Part shown: piece after piece, positions 1-7,719 of the stretch
How the letters are laid out: every line of letters starts with the position of its first letter
How positions within the stretch are numbered: position 1 is the first letter of the stretch
Assembly: GCF_048087625.1 (NCBI RefSeq)
Contig: NZ_CP159805.1
Coordinates: forward strand, 434,001 to 498,000
From: Pseudothioglobus sp905182815
Lineage (GTDB): Bacteria > Pseudomonadota > Gammaproteobacteria > PS1 > Pseudothioglobaceae
Reading direction: 5' to 3'
Length of the DNA: 64,000 nt
Program-made: the position numbers and the translations under genes
The notes under the pieces: generated by a model
What the model was told of the DNA's origin: nothing
Seen by the model: the letters and a program-made list of their open reading frames with translations, nothing else
Databases searched by the model: none

Positions 1-457
1 TAAGAATAGAACTTACCATTTCAAAATCACTCTCATCACATCCAACGATTGCACCCAGCATAGCATCCCATGACTGTTTTTGGCCACCCGTAAGAGGTGC
101 CTCAACATACCTTAGTTTAGCTTTTTTAGCTTTTTTACCCAACTCCTCTACTGATACTAATTCATTGGTTGTGCAATCAATAATTAGAGTTCCTGAAGAA
201 AGTAAGGGAAATAATTCATCACATACTGAGAGTGCAGTTTTTGAACTTGGAAGACATAAAATAAAGCAATTACAGCAACTTACCATATCAGATAATGACG
301 CCATCTCCTTCGCACCTAATGCCACAAGCTCTTCGATAGGACGCCTATTTTTATTAGCAATAATACTTACCTCATTACCAGCTTTAAGTAGGTTTTGAAC
401 CATGCCTTGGCCCATAATTCCAGCACCAATGAATCCAATTTTATTTTTTTTATCCAT
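1..457 (-). CDS. Beta-hydroxyacid (3-hydroxyisobutyrate-type) dehydrogenase, C-terminus off the window
   Basis: Partial gene: the first 152 codons are inside the window, starting at the ATG complementary to 455-457. The N-terminus has the Rossmann NAD(P) motif GFIGAGIMGQGM (residues 8-19), followed by the family's substrate-binding signature near residue 120, read as EAPLTGGQ. Family members oxidise or reduce short beta-hydroxyacids such as 3-hydroxyisobutyrate, tartronate semialdehyde or glyoxylate; the substrate cannot be chosen from this fragment. It lies 18 nt downstream of the SDR gene on the same strand, so the two are probably one operon of oxidoreductases. The family call is secure, the substrate unknown. 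Confidence 0.85.
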   Translation of the reverse strand, partial: MDKKNKIGFIGAGIMGQGMVQNLLKAGNEVSIIANKNRRPIEELVALGAKEMASLSDMVSCCNCFILCLPSSKTALSVCDELFPLLSSGTLIIDCTTNELVSVEELGKKAKKAKLRYVEAPLTGGQKQSWDAMLGAIVGCDESDFEMVSSIL

Positions 458-475
458 TTTTTTATATGATTTTTA

Positions 476-1216
476 CTAAAGACTCCATCCACCATCTACA
501 ATCTGAAACGTACCAGTGGTGAATTTTGACTCATCACTCGCAAGGTGAATAAGAATGCCTGTCACCTCTTCTGCAGAAGCAAACCTTCCAATTGGTTGGC
601 GGGCTAAAAACTCTTTTCTTGATTTTTCATAGTCTCCACTATCATGCATTCGTTGTTCTATAGAAGGTGTCAATATTGTTCCTGGGCAAAGTGCATTGCA
701 TCTTATGCCTTCACTAACATAATCAGCAGCTACAGCACGTGTAAGTCCAAGAATAGCAGCCTTTGTCGAGCCATAAAGACAGCGGTTTGGAGCGCCCTTT
801 ATTGATGAGGCTACAGATGCCATATTAATAATAGAGCCATCTTTTTTTTCAAGCATTCCAGGTAAGTAGGCTTTGATAAGTCGGAATTGTGATCTAACAT
901 TTAGAGTAAATGAGAAGTCCCAGTCATCATCAGACATATCCATCACAGTGCCATTATGTACAAACCCTGCGCAATTAAATAAGGTAGTCAAAGTCCCTGT
1001 TCTTGCTGGAGCTTTAGCAATTGCATCTGGATCCATAACATCTAACTCAAAAGTTTCTATTTCTTTATTTTCTTTAGATAGAGTTGCTAAAGCATCTGTA
1101 TTTATATCTGTCGCAAAAACCTTAGCACCTTCATTAGCCATAGCGATTGCAGCAGCGCGACCCATTCCTTGTCCAGCAGCTGTTATCAAAACTTTCTTAT
1201 CCATCAGCCTATTCAT
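476..1216 (-). CDS. SDR oxidoreductase, DHRS6/BDH2-like (3-hydroxybutyrate dehydrogenase type 2 family)
   Basis: A classical short-chain dehydrogenase of 246 residues. The cofactor motif TAAGQGMG is at about residues 12-19, the NCAG motif at 81-84, and the catalytic triad reads Ser134-Tyr148-Lys152. The sequence strongly resembles animal DHRS6/BDH2 from memory, including the NVRS and NMASVASS stretches, an Arg just before the catalytic Tyr, and the DGGWSL C-terminus. Animal homologues oxidise R-3-hydroxybutyrate; bacterial relatives also include sugar-acid dehydrogenases, so the substrate is open. The start is supported by AAGGAG 8 nt upstream of the ATG. It is upstream of, and probably cotranscribed with, the beta-hydroxyacid dehydrogenase. 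Confidence 0.85.
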   Translation of the reverse strand: MNRLMDKKVLITAAGQGMGRAAAIAMANEGAKVFATDINTDALATLSKENKEIETFELDVMDPDAIAKAPARTGTLTTLFNCAGFVHNGTVMDMSDDDWDFSFTLNVRSQFRLIKAYLPGMLEKKDGSIINMASVASSIKGAPNRCLYGSTKAAILGLTRAVAADYVSEGIRCNALCPGTILTPSIEQRMHDSGDYEKSRKEFLARQPIGRFASAEEVTGILIHLASDESKFTTGTFQIVDGGWSL

Positions 1217-1335
1217 CAGGTTAACTCCTTAACAATGTTAGTTTAAATTTTCTTTTAATATTATAAGTACTATTTGATTTTTATTAAAGTAAGTAAATAA
1301 TATATAATTTATTTATTTTTCTCATAGGATGGACT

Positions 1336-1866
1336 ATGTCTTATCTTACTAAGCTTAAAGGCTCTCCAGCATCCATTCCACCAAGACCATCATTAAAAGA
1401 AATAAGCTTTATTTCTTTAGGTGTTTTCCTAGCTGCTAGTGTAATTGGATTCTTAGCGTACTTCACCAATGAGCCTATTATTATGGGCTCATTTGGTGCG
1501 TCAATCTTTGTTTTATTTGTACTTCCTGATTCTCCATTTGCGCAACCTCGAAATGTCATTGTTGGTCACTTTGTTACAACTCTTGTGGGACTTATTTTTT
1601 ACCATCTTGTTAGTTCTGATTGGTGGAGTATGGCAATTGCATTGGCAATAGCTATTGCAGCAATGCAGGTCTTAAGAGTGCCTCATCCACCAGCAGGATC
1701 GAATCCTTTTATCGTTTTTTTATTAGGCGCTAATAATGACCCAATGATTATAGGTTCTTGGGATTTCTTGTGGATGCCAACCCTCATAGGCTCTGTATTA
1801 ATCGTAATGGTAGCACTTCTTTATAACAACTTATCTAAAAATAGAAGTTACCCTAAATACTGGTAA
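1336..1866 (+). CDS. HPP family integral membrane protein
   Basis: A small (176 aa) hydrophobic protein with about four transmembrane stretches (near residues 25-45, 48-65, 75-110 and 140-165). It carries the family-naming motif VPHPPAGSNP after the third hydrophobic segment. HPP proteins are inner-membrane proteins; some cyanobacterial and plastid members transport nitrite, but most are uncharacterised, so no substrate is assigned. It stands alone, with 119 nt to the divergent SDR gene and 32 nt to the convergent nitroreductase. Confidence 0.85.
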   Translation: MSYLTKLKGSPASIPPRPSLKEISFISLGVFLAASVIGFLAYFTNEPIIMGSFGASIFVLFVLPDSPFAQPRNVIVGHFVTTLVGLIFYHLVSSDWWSMAIALAIAIAAMQVLRVPHPPAGSNPFIVFLLGANNDPMIIGSWDFLWMPTLIGSVLIVMVALLYNNLSKNRSYPKYW

Positions 1867-1898
1867 CAATTTTTTTAAATATTATTTTGACTTAGTGT

Positions 1899-2480
1899 TT
1901 ATATAATGTTACAAGCTTCTTCAAAATCTAGTCGTGGTGCTCGGGGGCGTAATTTTGAGTCATCTCCATAACCAATTCCACAAATAAAAATAGCTTTATT
2001 CTTATTATCTGGGAAGAATTCCTGATTTAGTGTCTCCTTGTTAAACCCAAGCATTGGACAGCAATCAAGACCTACAGAGCGAGCAGCCATCATAAAGTAG
2101 GCGCCTTGGAGTGCTGAGTTAAATTCCGCAGTATTTTTTATTATTTTATCTTTGCCTTCGTAAAAAGATTTGGCATCATTATGTGGAGATAGGATTGGCA
2201 GTGATTCATAAAATTTAGTGTCATAGCTAATGATTACTACAGATGGAGCTTGCATAGTTTTGTCGATATTTCCCTCATCCAATGACGGCTTGATTCTATT
2301 TTTTGCTTCAGTACTTCGGATAAATGTAAATCTTGCAGGACAGCAATTGCCAGAGGTTGGTGCAAATTTTAGTAAATCATAGATTTGATGAATTTGATCA
2401 CTAGTAATATCTTTATTTAACCAGCCCTTGTGACTTCGTGCTGTTTTAAAGAGTGTATCTAAAGTTTCAGTGGGAAGCAT
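1899..2480 (-). CDS. rutE: Nitroreductase-family NADH dehydrogenase, RutE/HadB type
   Basis: An FMN-dependent nitroreductase-fold enzyme of 193 aa, close to E. coli RutE (196 aa) from end to end. Shared features are the N-terminal THxGW-like segment (RSHKGW), APTSGNCCPAR in the FMN region, a PHNDAKS segment and a C-terminus ending in LDFEEACNII. RutE reduces malonic semialdehyde to 3-hydroxypropionate during pyrimidine degradation. No other rut gene is near, so the physiological substrate may be another aldehyde or quinone. Family assignment is firm, function moderate. Confidence 0.8.
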   Translation of the reverse strand: MLPTETLDTLFKTARSHKGWLNKDITSDQIHQIYDLLKFAPTSGNCCPARFTFIRSTEAKNRIKPSLDEGNIDKTMQAPSVVIISYDTKFYESLPILSPHNDAKSFYEGKDKIIKNTAEFNSALQGAYFMMAARSVGLDCCPMLGFNKETLNQEFFPDNKNKAIFICGIGYGDDSKLRPRAPRLDFEEACNII

Positions 2481-2491
2481 AGAGCCTGTCC

Positions 2492-2516
2492 TTATTAATT
2501 ATTAATTATTAATTAT
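2492..2516. repeat. Short tandem repeat, unit TTATTAA
   Basis: Three perfect copies of the heptamer TTATTAA followed by a partial fourth (TTAT). It sits between the divergent rutE and hinT starts. Its only visible role is as an AT-rich spacer; copy-number variation could alter promoter spacing, but this is speculative. Confidence 0.7.
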
Positions 2517-2570
2517 ATGTTCTTCTAGTGTATCTTTAATAATAAGATTTGAAAAATATAAAATTGAATT

Positions 2571-2909
2571 ATGACAAACTGTATTTTTTGCTCAATTATT
2601 AAGGGTGATATACCTGCTGAAAAACTTTATGAAGATGACAAAGTGTTGGCTTTTAAGGATGTAAATGCACAAGCTCCTGAGCATTTTTTAGTAATACCGA
2701 AAGAACATATTTCTACACCGAATGATGCGACTGATGAGGCTCTGCTTGGCAAACTAAATACTACTGCAGTTATGATTGCTAAAGAGCGTGGATTTTCTGA
2801 AAGTGGTTATAGACTTGTAATGAATTGTAATAGTGATGGCTGTCAAAGTGTATTTCATATACACCTTCACTGCTTGGGTGGAAGACAGTTGAATTGGCCT
2901 CCAGGTTAG
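2571..2909 (+). CDS. hinT: HIT-family purine nucleotide phosphoramidase, HinT-like
   Basis: A 112-aa HIT (histidine triad) protein. It opens with the typical CIFCSIIKGDIPAEK segment and ends with the active-site triad HIHLHCLGGR at about residues 97-106; the second-to-last His of the triad is the nucleophile in the family. HinT hydrolyses phosphoramidate bonds of AMP conjugates, such as adducts made by aminoacyl-tRNA synthetases, in the cytoplasm. The length is typical. It is monocistronic, divergent from the nitroreductase and 113 nt upstream of parC. Confidence 0.92.
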   Translation: MTNCIFCSIIKGDIPAEKLYEDDKVLAFKDVNAQAPEHFLVIPKEHISTPNDATDEALLGKLNTTAVMIAKERGFSESGYRLVMNCNSDGCQSVFHIHLHCLGGRQLNWPPG

Positions 2910-2949
2910 GCCTTTTAAGGAAGATAAATAATTAATCTTAAACGGGTTC

Positions 2950-2994
2950 AGAGTTGAATTAAAATAACGCCAACTCTAACTCTTTTTTGAGTTA
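2950..2994 (+). promoter_or_regulatory. Two adjacent hairpins in the hinT-parC gap
   Basis: AGAGTTG (2950-2956) can pair with CAACTCT (2971-2977). TAACTC (2977-2982) pairs with GAGTTA (2989-2994) around a T6 loop and runs into AATTTT. The arms share the same sequence family, so alternative pairings are possible. This may be a weak terminator for hinT or a leader structure of parC. Seen by eye only. Confidence 0.35.
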
Positions 2995-3022
2995 AATTTT
3001 CGAAATATAAACTAAGGAAAGA

Positions 3023-5260
3023 ATGAGCCAAAACGGCATTGAGCGACAAAGCGTTGGAGAATATAGTGAGCGCGCTTATCTTGATTACTCAATGTATGTC
3101 ATACTCGATCGTGCGCTACCCTTTATTGGAGATGGTTTAAAGCCAGTCCAAAGAAGAATCATTTATGCGATGAGTGAGCTTGGACTGAAATCGACTGCAA
3201 AATTTAAAAAATCTGCCAGAACTGTTGGTGACGTCTTAGGTAAATTTCATCCTCATGGTGATAGTGCGTGCTATGAAGCCATGGTCTTAATGGCTCAGCC
3301 TTTTTCTTATCGCTATCCATTTATTGATGGACAGGGTAACTGGGGAGCGCCAGATGACCCTAAGTCTTTTGCAGCGATGCGTTATACCGAGTCTAAATTA
3401 TCGCCTTATGCAGATTTACTTCTTGCTGAAATTAATAAAGGCACAGTAAGCTGGACTGATAATTTTGATGGCACCATTCAAGAGCCCCTTCAACTTCCTG
3501 CTCAGGTGCCAAATTTACTGCTTAATGGAACATCTGGAATTGCTGTTGGTATGGCGACTGACGTCCCGCCACACAATCTTCTGGAGGTTATAGCTGCGTG
3601 TATTCAGCTCCTAGAAAAACCTTCAACTGAGCTTGATGAGCTTATGCAGATTATTCCAGCTCCAGACTATCCAACGGATGCTTATATTGTTAGTTCAAAA
3701 GAAGACCTCCGCCAAATGTATGAAACTGGAAATGGCTCAGTCAAAATGAGGGCTGGCTATATTAAAGAGGATGGAGAAATTGTTATTGAGTCTCTTCCCT
3801 ACCAGACATCAGGAGCTAAGGTTATCACTCAAATTGCTGCTCAGATGCGCAATAAAAAACTTCCATTGGTTGAGGATCTTCGCGATGAGTCAGATCATGA
3901 AAACCCAACTCGATTAGTAATTGTTCCAAGGTCTAATAGAGTCGATTGTGAGCAATTAATGCTTCATTTATTTGCAACTACAGATCTTGAGAAAAACTAT
4001 CGAGTCAATATGAATGTTATTGGTTTAAATGGTAAGCCTCAAGTGAAGCCATTGATTCCTTTACTTAAAGAGTGGCTAGAATTTAGAATGCAGGTTGTTG
4101 TTAATAGACTCCAATCTCGGTTGGATAAAATTTTAGATCGGCTGCATATTCTTGATGGCTTACTGATAGCTTATCTTAATATTGATGAGGTTATTGCAAT
4201 CATTCGCCGTGAAGAAAAACCCAAGCCTGTTTTAATTGAGCAATTCAAAATTAGTGAAATACAGGCTGAAGCGATATTAGAATTAAAGTTACGTCACCTA
4301 GCTAAACTTGAAGAAGTTAAAATTAAAAGTGAAGCAGATGAGCTTGGAAAAGAGCGAAAGTCAATTGAACTTTTGCTTTCAAGTGAAACAAGGCTAAAGA
4401 CTTATATCAAAAAAGAACTAAGAGTAATCCTTGAGGAGTTTGGAGATAAAAGACGCTGTCAAATTATTTCTGATGTCTCTTCTGCTCAGGCATTTAATGA
4501 TCAAGACATGATTCCAGCTGAAAATGTTACTGTCGTTCTAAGTGAAAAAGGCTGGGTTAAAGCAGCTAAAGGTCATGAAATTGATTCCTCTTCACTAAAC
4601 TACAAGTCAGGAGACACATACTTAAAAGATGCCAAAGGTAGAAGTAATCAAATGGCATTTTTTATTGACTCTACAGGAAGGTCATATTCTATACTGGCCA
4701 ACAGCCTTCCGAGTGCTAGGGGTCAGGGAGAGCCTCTAACTGGAAAATTAACACCTCCATTAGGCGCTGAATTTATAGATGTAGTTATGGGAAAAGATGA
4801 GCAAGCTGTAATTCTCTCGTCAGACGCTGGCTATGGTTTTGTGTCAACCTTAGGTAATTTAAATTCAAAAACTAAATCTGGCAAACATCTAATTACATTA
4901 TCAAAACAAGCAAGAGCAAATAGGCTTGCTATGGTTGAAGATGTTGATAATCATTATGTTGCAGTAGCTACTAATAGAGCTAGATTATTGATTTTTCCAA
5001 TATCTGAATTGCCACATCTTTCTAAAGGAAAGGGTAATAAGCTTATTCAGATTGCAAATGAGGACTTCATTGATCGAGAAGAGTTTGTTATTGGCGTTTG
5101 TGCTATTAAAGATAATCAAAAATTAAGAGTTCAATACGGAAAGAAACATAAAAAATACTCTTTTGAAGAGCTAGTTAATTTTGTAAGCCATCGCGCACGC
5201 AAAGGTTTAATTCTTCCAGGCGTTTTCAAAAAAGTTGATAGCATTGAAGCTGTTGATTAG
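3023..5260 (+). CDS. parC: DNA topoisomerase IV subunit A
   Basis: The A subunit of topoisomerase IV, which decatenates daughter chromosomes with ParE. Its 745 aa match the usual ParC length (about 750). The breakage-reunion domain has GLKPVQRRIIYAM, the quinolone-region motif GKFHPHGDSACYEAM with the usual Ser and Glu, and the catalytic tyrosine in AAMRYTES. The C-terminal beta-propeller lacks a QRRGGKG GyrA box, which separates it from the gyrase subunit 2.4 kb downstream. An AAGGAA ribosome site lies just before the ATG. parE is not in this window. Confidence 0.96.
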   Translation: MSQNGIERQSVGEYSERAYLDYSMYVILDRALPFIGDGLKPVQRRIIYAMSELGLKSTAKFKKSARTVGDVLGKFHPHGDSACYEAMVLMAQPFSYRYPFIDGQGNWGAPDDPKSFAAMRYTESKLSPYADLLLAEINKGTVSWTDNFDGTIQEPLQLPAQVPNLLLNGTSGIAVGMATDVPPHNLLEVIAACIQLLEKPSTELDELMQIIPAPDYPTDAYIVSSKEDLRQMYETGNGSVKMRAGYIKEDGEIVIESLPYQTSGAKVITQIAAQMRNKKLPLVEDLRDESDHENPTRLVIVPRSNRVDCEQLMLHLFATTDLEKNYRVNMNVIGLNGKPQVKPLIPLLKEWLEFRMQVVVNRLQSRLDKILDRLHILDGLLIAYLNIDEVIAIIRREEKPKPVLIEQFKISEIQAEAILELKLRHLAKLEEVKIKSEADELGKERKSIELLLSSETRLKTYIKKELRVILEEFGDKRRCQIISDVSSAQAFNDQDMIPAENVTVVLSEKGWVKAAKGHEIDSSSLNYKSGDTYLKDAKGRSNQMAFFIDSTGRSYSILANSLPSARGQGEPLTGKLTPPLGAEFIDVVMGKDEQAVILSSDAGYGFVSTLGNLNSKTKSGKHLITLSKQARANRLAMVEDVDNHYVAVATNRARLLIFPISELPHLSKGKGNKLIQIANEDFIDREEFVIGVCAIKDNQKLRVQYGKKHKKYSFEELVNFVSHRARKGLILPGVFKKVDSIEAVD

Positions 5261-5329
5261 TTACAGTTAAATATAGCTCAAAAAGCTTTACACTTAGTAT
5301 CTACCGGGTTAATTTCATAGTTCATGAAG

Positions 5330-5358
5330 TTGGTAATTTACAATCAAATAGGTATAAT
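5330..5358 (+). promoter_or_regulatory. Candidate sigma-70 promoter for queD-folE2-aroG
   Basis: TTGGTA (5330-5335) and TATAAT (5353-5358) are separated by exactly 17 nt, 30 nt ahead of the queD ATG. The queD leader has no clear Shine-Dalgarno sequence. Confidence 0.6.
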
Positions 5359-5387
5359 TCGTATTTTTTTTATCAATTTTTCCGAAT

Positions 5388-5756
5388 ATGTTCGTCCTAA
5401 AAATTGTTACAGACTTTGCATCCGCCCATTCACTCAGAGATTACCCTGGTGATTGTGCAAGACTTCATGGCCATAACTGGCAAGTGGAAGTTTCTGTATG
5501 TTCACAAGTTCTTGATGATTCTGGTATTGCAATAGATTTTCGTGAAATTAAAAAACAAACGAAGTTGGTGGTTAAAAGGCTGGATCACCAATATTTAAAT
5601 GAGATAAAGCCTTTTGATGTTCTTAACCCTACTGCTGAAAATATTGCTAAATATTTTTTTGATGAAATTGCCTTGTTAATTACCAATAAAGATGTCAAGG
5701 TTAAAGAAGTTATGATTTGGGAAACACCTAGGTCTGCAGTTACTTATTCGGAATAA
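5388..5756 (+). CDS. queD: 6-carboxy-5,6,7,8-tetrahydropterin synthase (QueD)
   Basis: A 122-aa PTPS-family enzyme that converts dihydroneopterin triphosphate to 6-carboxytetrahydropterin, the second step towards preQ0/queuosine. Zinc-binding histidines are visible at the start (DFASAHSL) and in the CARLHGHNW motif, where the Cys three residues before HGH marks the QueD type. The catalytic Glu lies in the C-terminal MIWETPRSAVTY. Six nt separate it from folE2, whose product supplies its substrate, so the pair forms a logical operon. Confidence 0.92.
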   Translation: MFVLKIVTDFASAHSLRDYPGDCARLHGHNWQVEVSVCSQVLDDSGIAIDFREIKKQTKLVVKRLDHQYLNEIKPFDVLNPTAENIAKYFFDEIALLITNKDVKVKEVMIWETPRSAVTYSE

Positions 5757-5762
5757 TAAATA

Positions 5763-6554
5763 ATGAAAAATACACTACTCCCTGATACTCAAAACATTAA
5801 AGATCTTCGTAATATCGTTATTAATCAAGTTGGAATTAAAGATATTTTGCATCCAATTAGCTTTGTAAATAAAGCTAATGAGGTACATCCATCAGTTGCT
5901 AATTTTACAATGACAGTAAGGCTTCCTGAAAATGTAAAGGGAACCCATATGTCTAGATTTATTGAAATCTTAAATGCTAAAGAATGCAGCTTTAGTGTTG
6001 AAAGTTTTATGGAGCTTGTTCAAATGGTTGCTGAAAAACTTGATTCTTCAAGTGCTCGTATCGTAGTAGATTTTCCATTTTTTCGAAAAAAATCAGCTCC
6101 ATCGTCTGGTGTTCAAAGTTTACTTGATTATCAGGCAACCTTAATTGGTAATATTGTTGATGGTAAGGCAGATATGTCTGTGAAAGTTGTAGTTCCAGTT
6201 ACTAGTTTATGTCCATGCTCTAAAAGTATTTCAGAGTATGGTGCTCATAATCAAAGATCCCACATAACTATCGAAGCAAAACCTTCTGAGGGATCAGTTG
6301 TTTTTTTAGAAGATTTAATTGATTTAGCTGAGCAAAAAGCATCAAGTGAGCTTTATGCAATACTTAAGCGAGATGATGAAAAAGTTGTCACTGAGAGGGC
6401 TTATGAAAATCCTGCTTTCGTTGAAGATATAGTTAGAGATATTGCTGTAGAATTGAATGCTGATAATAAAATTAATTACTACTCTTTAGAGTCAGAAAAT
6501 TTTGAATCAATCCATAATCACTCTGCGTACGCCGTTATTACAAATCAAAAGTAA
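5763..6554 (+). CDS. folE2: GTP cyclohydrolase I type B (FolE2)
   Basis: FolE2 (263 aa) converts GTP to 7,8-dihydroneopterin triphosphate, the entry to folate and queuosine. The diagnostic motif SLCPCSKSISEYGAHNQRSH lies around residues 148-167 and contains the metal-ligand Cys. The family replaces zinc-dependent FolE and works with other metals, useful under low zinc. It is placed between queD and the DAHP synthase gene (5 nt gap), linking pterin and aromatic biosynthesis. No canonical folE is seen in this window. Confidence 0.94.
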   Translation: MKNTLLPDTQNIKDLRNIVINQVGIKDILHPISFVNKANEVHPSVANFTMTVRLPENVKGTHMSRFIEILNAKECSFSVESFMELVQMVAEKLDSSSARIVVDFPFFRKKSAPSSGVQSLLDYQATLIGNIVDGKADMSVKVVVPVTSLCPCSKSISEYGAHNQRSHITIEAKPSEGSVVFLEDLIDLAEQKASSELYAILKRDDEKVVTERAYENPAFVEDIVRDIAVELNADNKINYYSLESENFESIHNHSAYAVITNQK

Positions 6555-6559
6555 GGTTT

Positions 6560-7615
6560 ATGCATCATAATACTGATAATGTTCGAATTGTATCTAGTGC
6601 GCCGATGGTCTCGCCTAATGCTCTTATAGAGAAATTACCTCTATCTGAAAAAGCTGCATCAGGAGTTGTAAACTCTAGAAATGCTATCAAAAATATTCTA
6701 TATGGCAATGATAACCGTCTTATGGTTCTTGTTGGCCCGTGCTCAATTCATGATACTAAGGCTGCAATGGAGTATGCAAATAACCTCCTTAAACTAAAAG
6801 AAGAGCTATCTGAAGATTTATTGATAGTTATGCGTGTATATTTTGAAAAGCCAAGAACGACTGTTGGCTGGAAAGGTTTAATTAATGATCCGTATCTAGA
6901 TGAAAGTTTTGATATTGATAAAGGCCTTGAGACTGCGAGGAAACTTCTAGTCGATCTAGGTGAAATCAATATGCCAGTTGGTGTTGAGTACTTAGATGTG
7001 TTAACGCCGCAATACTTATCTGATTTGATTTCTTGGGGTGCTATAGGCGCTAGAACAACGGAGAGCCAATCTCATAGGGAGTTAGCGTCAGCATTATCAT
7101 GCCCTGTTGGCTTTAAAAATGGTACTGGTGGCTCTTTAGAAATTGCTTTTGATGCAATTCAGTCTGCCAATAGTCCTCATCATCTCTTGTCTGTGAACAA
7201 GGATGGCGGTATTAGCCACTTTACTTCTTTAGGCAATGATACTGCCCATATTATTCTTAGAGGCGGGAAAGATGGGCCAAATTATTCCAAAGAACATATT
7301 GAAAAAACCTGTGAGAAGCTCAAAGAAAAGGGATTAGTCTCTAAAGTTATGGTAGATTTCTCTCATGCAAACTCTGAGAAGCAGTTTAAAAATCAATTAA
7401 AAGTAGGTGCAAATATTGCAGCTCAGATTGAAGAGGGTTCAGAATCAATCTTCGGCGTAATGATTGAATCTCATATCAATGAGGGGAATCAAAAAGTTGG
7501 ACCATTGCCATCTTTAAAGTATGGCGTTAGTATCACTGATAGCTGTATTGGCTGGGACGATACAGAAACTCTTTTAAGAGATCTTGCAAAATCTATAAAA
7601 TTTCGAAATTCTTAG
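6560..7615 (+). CDS. aroG: 3-deoxy-7-phosphoheptulonate (DAHP) synthase, type I
   Basis: Condenses phosphoenolpyruvate with erythrose 4-phosphate in the first step of the shikimate pathway. At 351 aa it matches the E. coli AroF/G/H class. Family motifs seen are LVGPCSIHD, RVYFEKPRTTVGWKGL, GARTTESQSHRELASALSCPVGFKNGTGG, and the metal-binding segment VMVDFSHANS. The feedback-specific isoform (Phe, Tyr or Trp) cannot be decided by eye, so the symbol is only the class name. It ends the queD-folE2 operon; an AAGG sits just before the ATG. Confidence 0.9.
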   Translation: MHHNTDNVRIVSSAPMVSPNALIEKLPLSEKAASGVVNSRNAIKNILYGNDNRLMVLVGPCSIHDTKAAMEYANNLLKLKEELSEDLLIVMRVYFEKPRTTVGWKGLINDPYLDESFDIDKGLETARKLLVDLGEINMPVGVEYLDVLTPQYLSDLISWGAIGARTTESQSHRELASALSCPVGFKNGTGGSLEIAFDAIQSANSPHHLLSVNKDGGISHFTSLGNDTAHIILRGGKDGPNYSKEHIEKTCEKLKEKGLVSKVMVDFSHANSEKQFKNQLKVGANIAAQIEEGSESIFGVMIESHINEGNQKVGPLPSLKYGVSITDSCIGWDDTETLLRDLAKSIKFRNS

Positions 7616-7719
7616 GGATTTTTTTGTAGTTTTTACCCTTCAAAAAGACCCAAATTATTGGTGTGTTTTTACCTCATCTAGGGTACAATTAAAACTAGTT
7701 ATTTTTATAGGTTTATTGT

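Noticed and set aside
7658..7689. Full sigma-70 promoter for gyrA (TTGGTG ... TACAAT)
   Set aside because: Spacing is 20 nt, outside the usual range, so only the TACAAT is mentioned as a possible -10.
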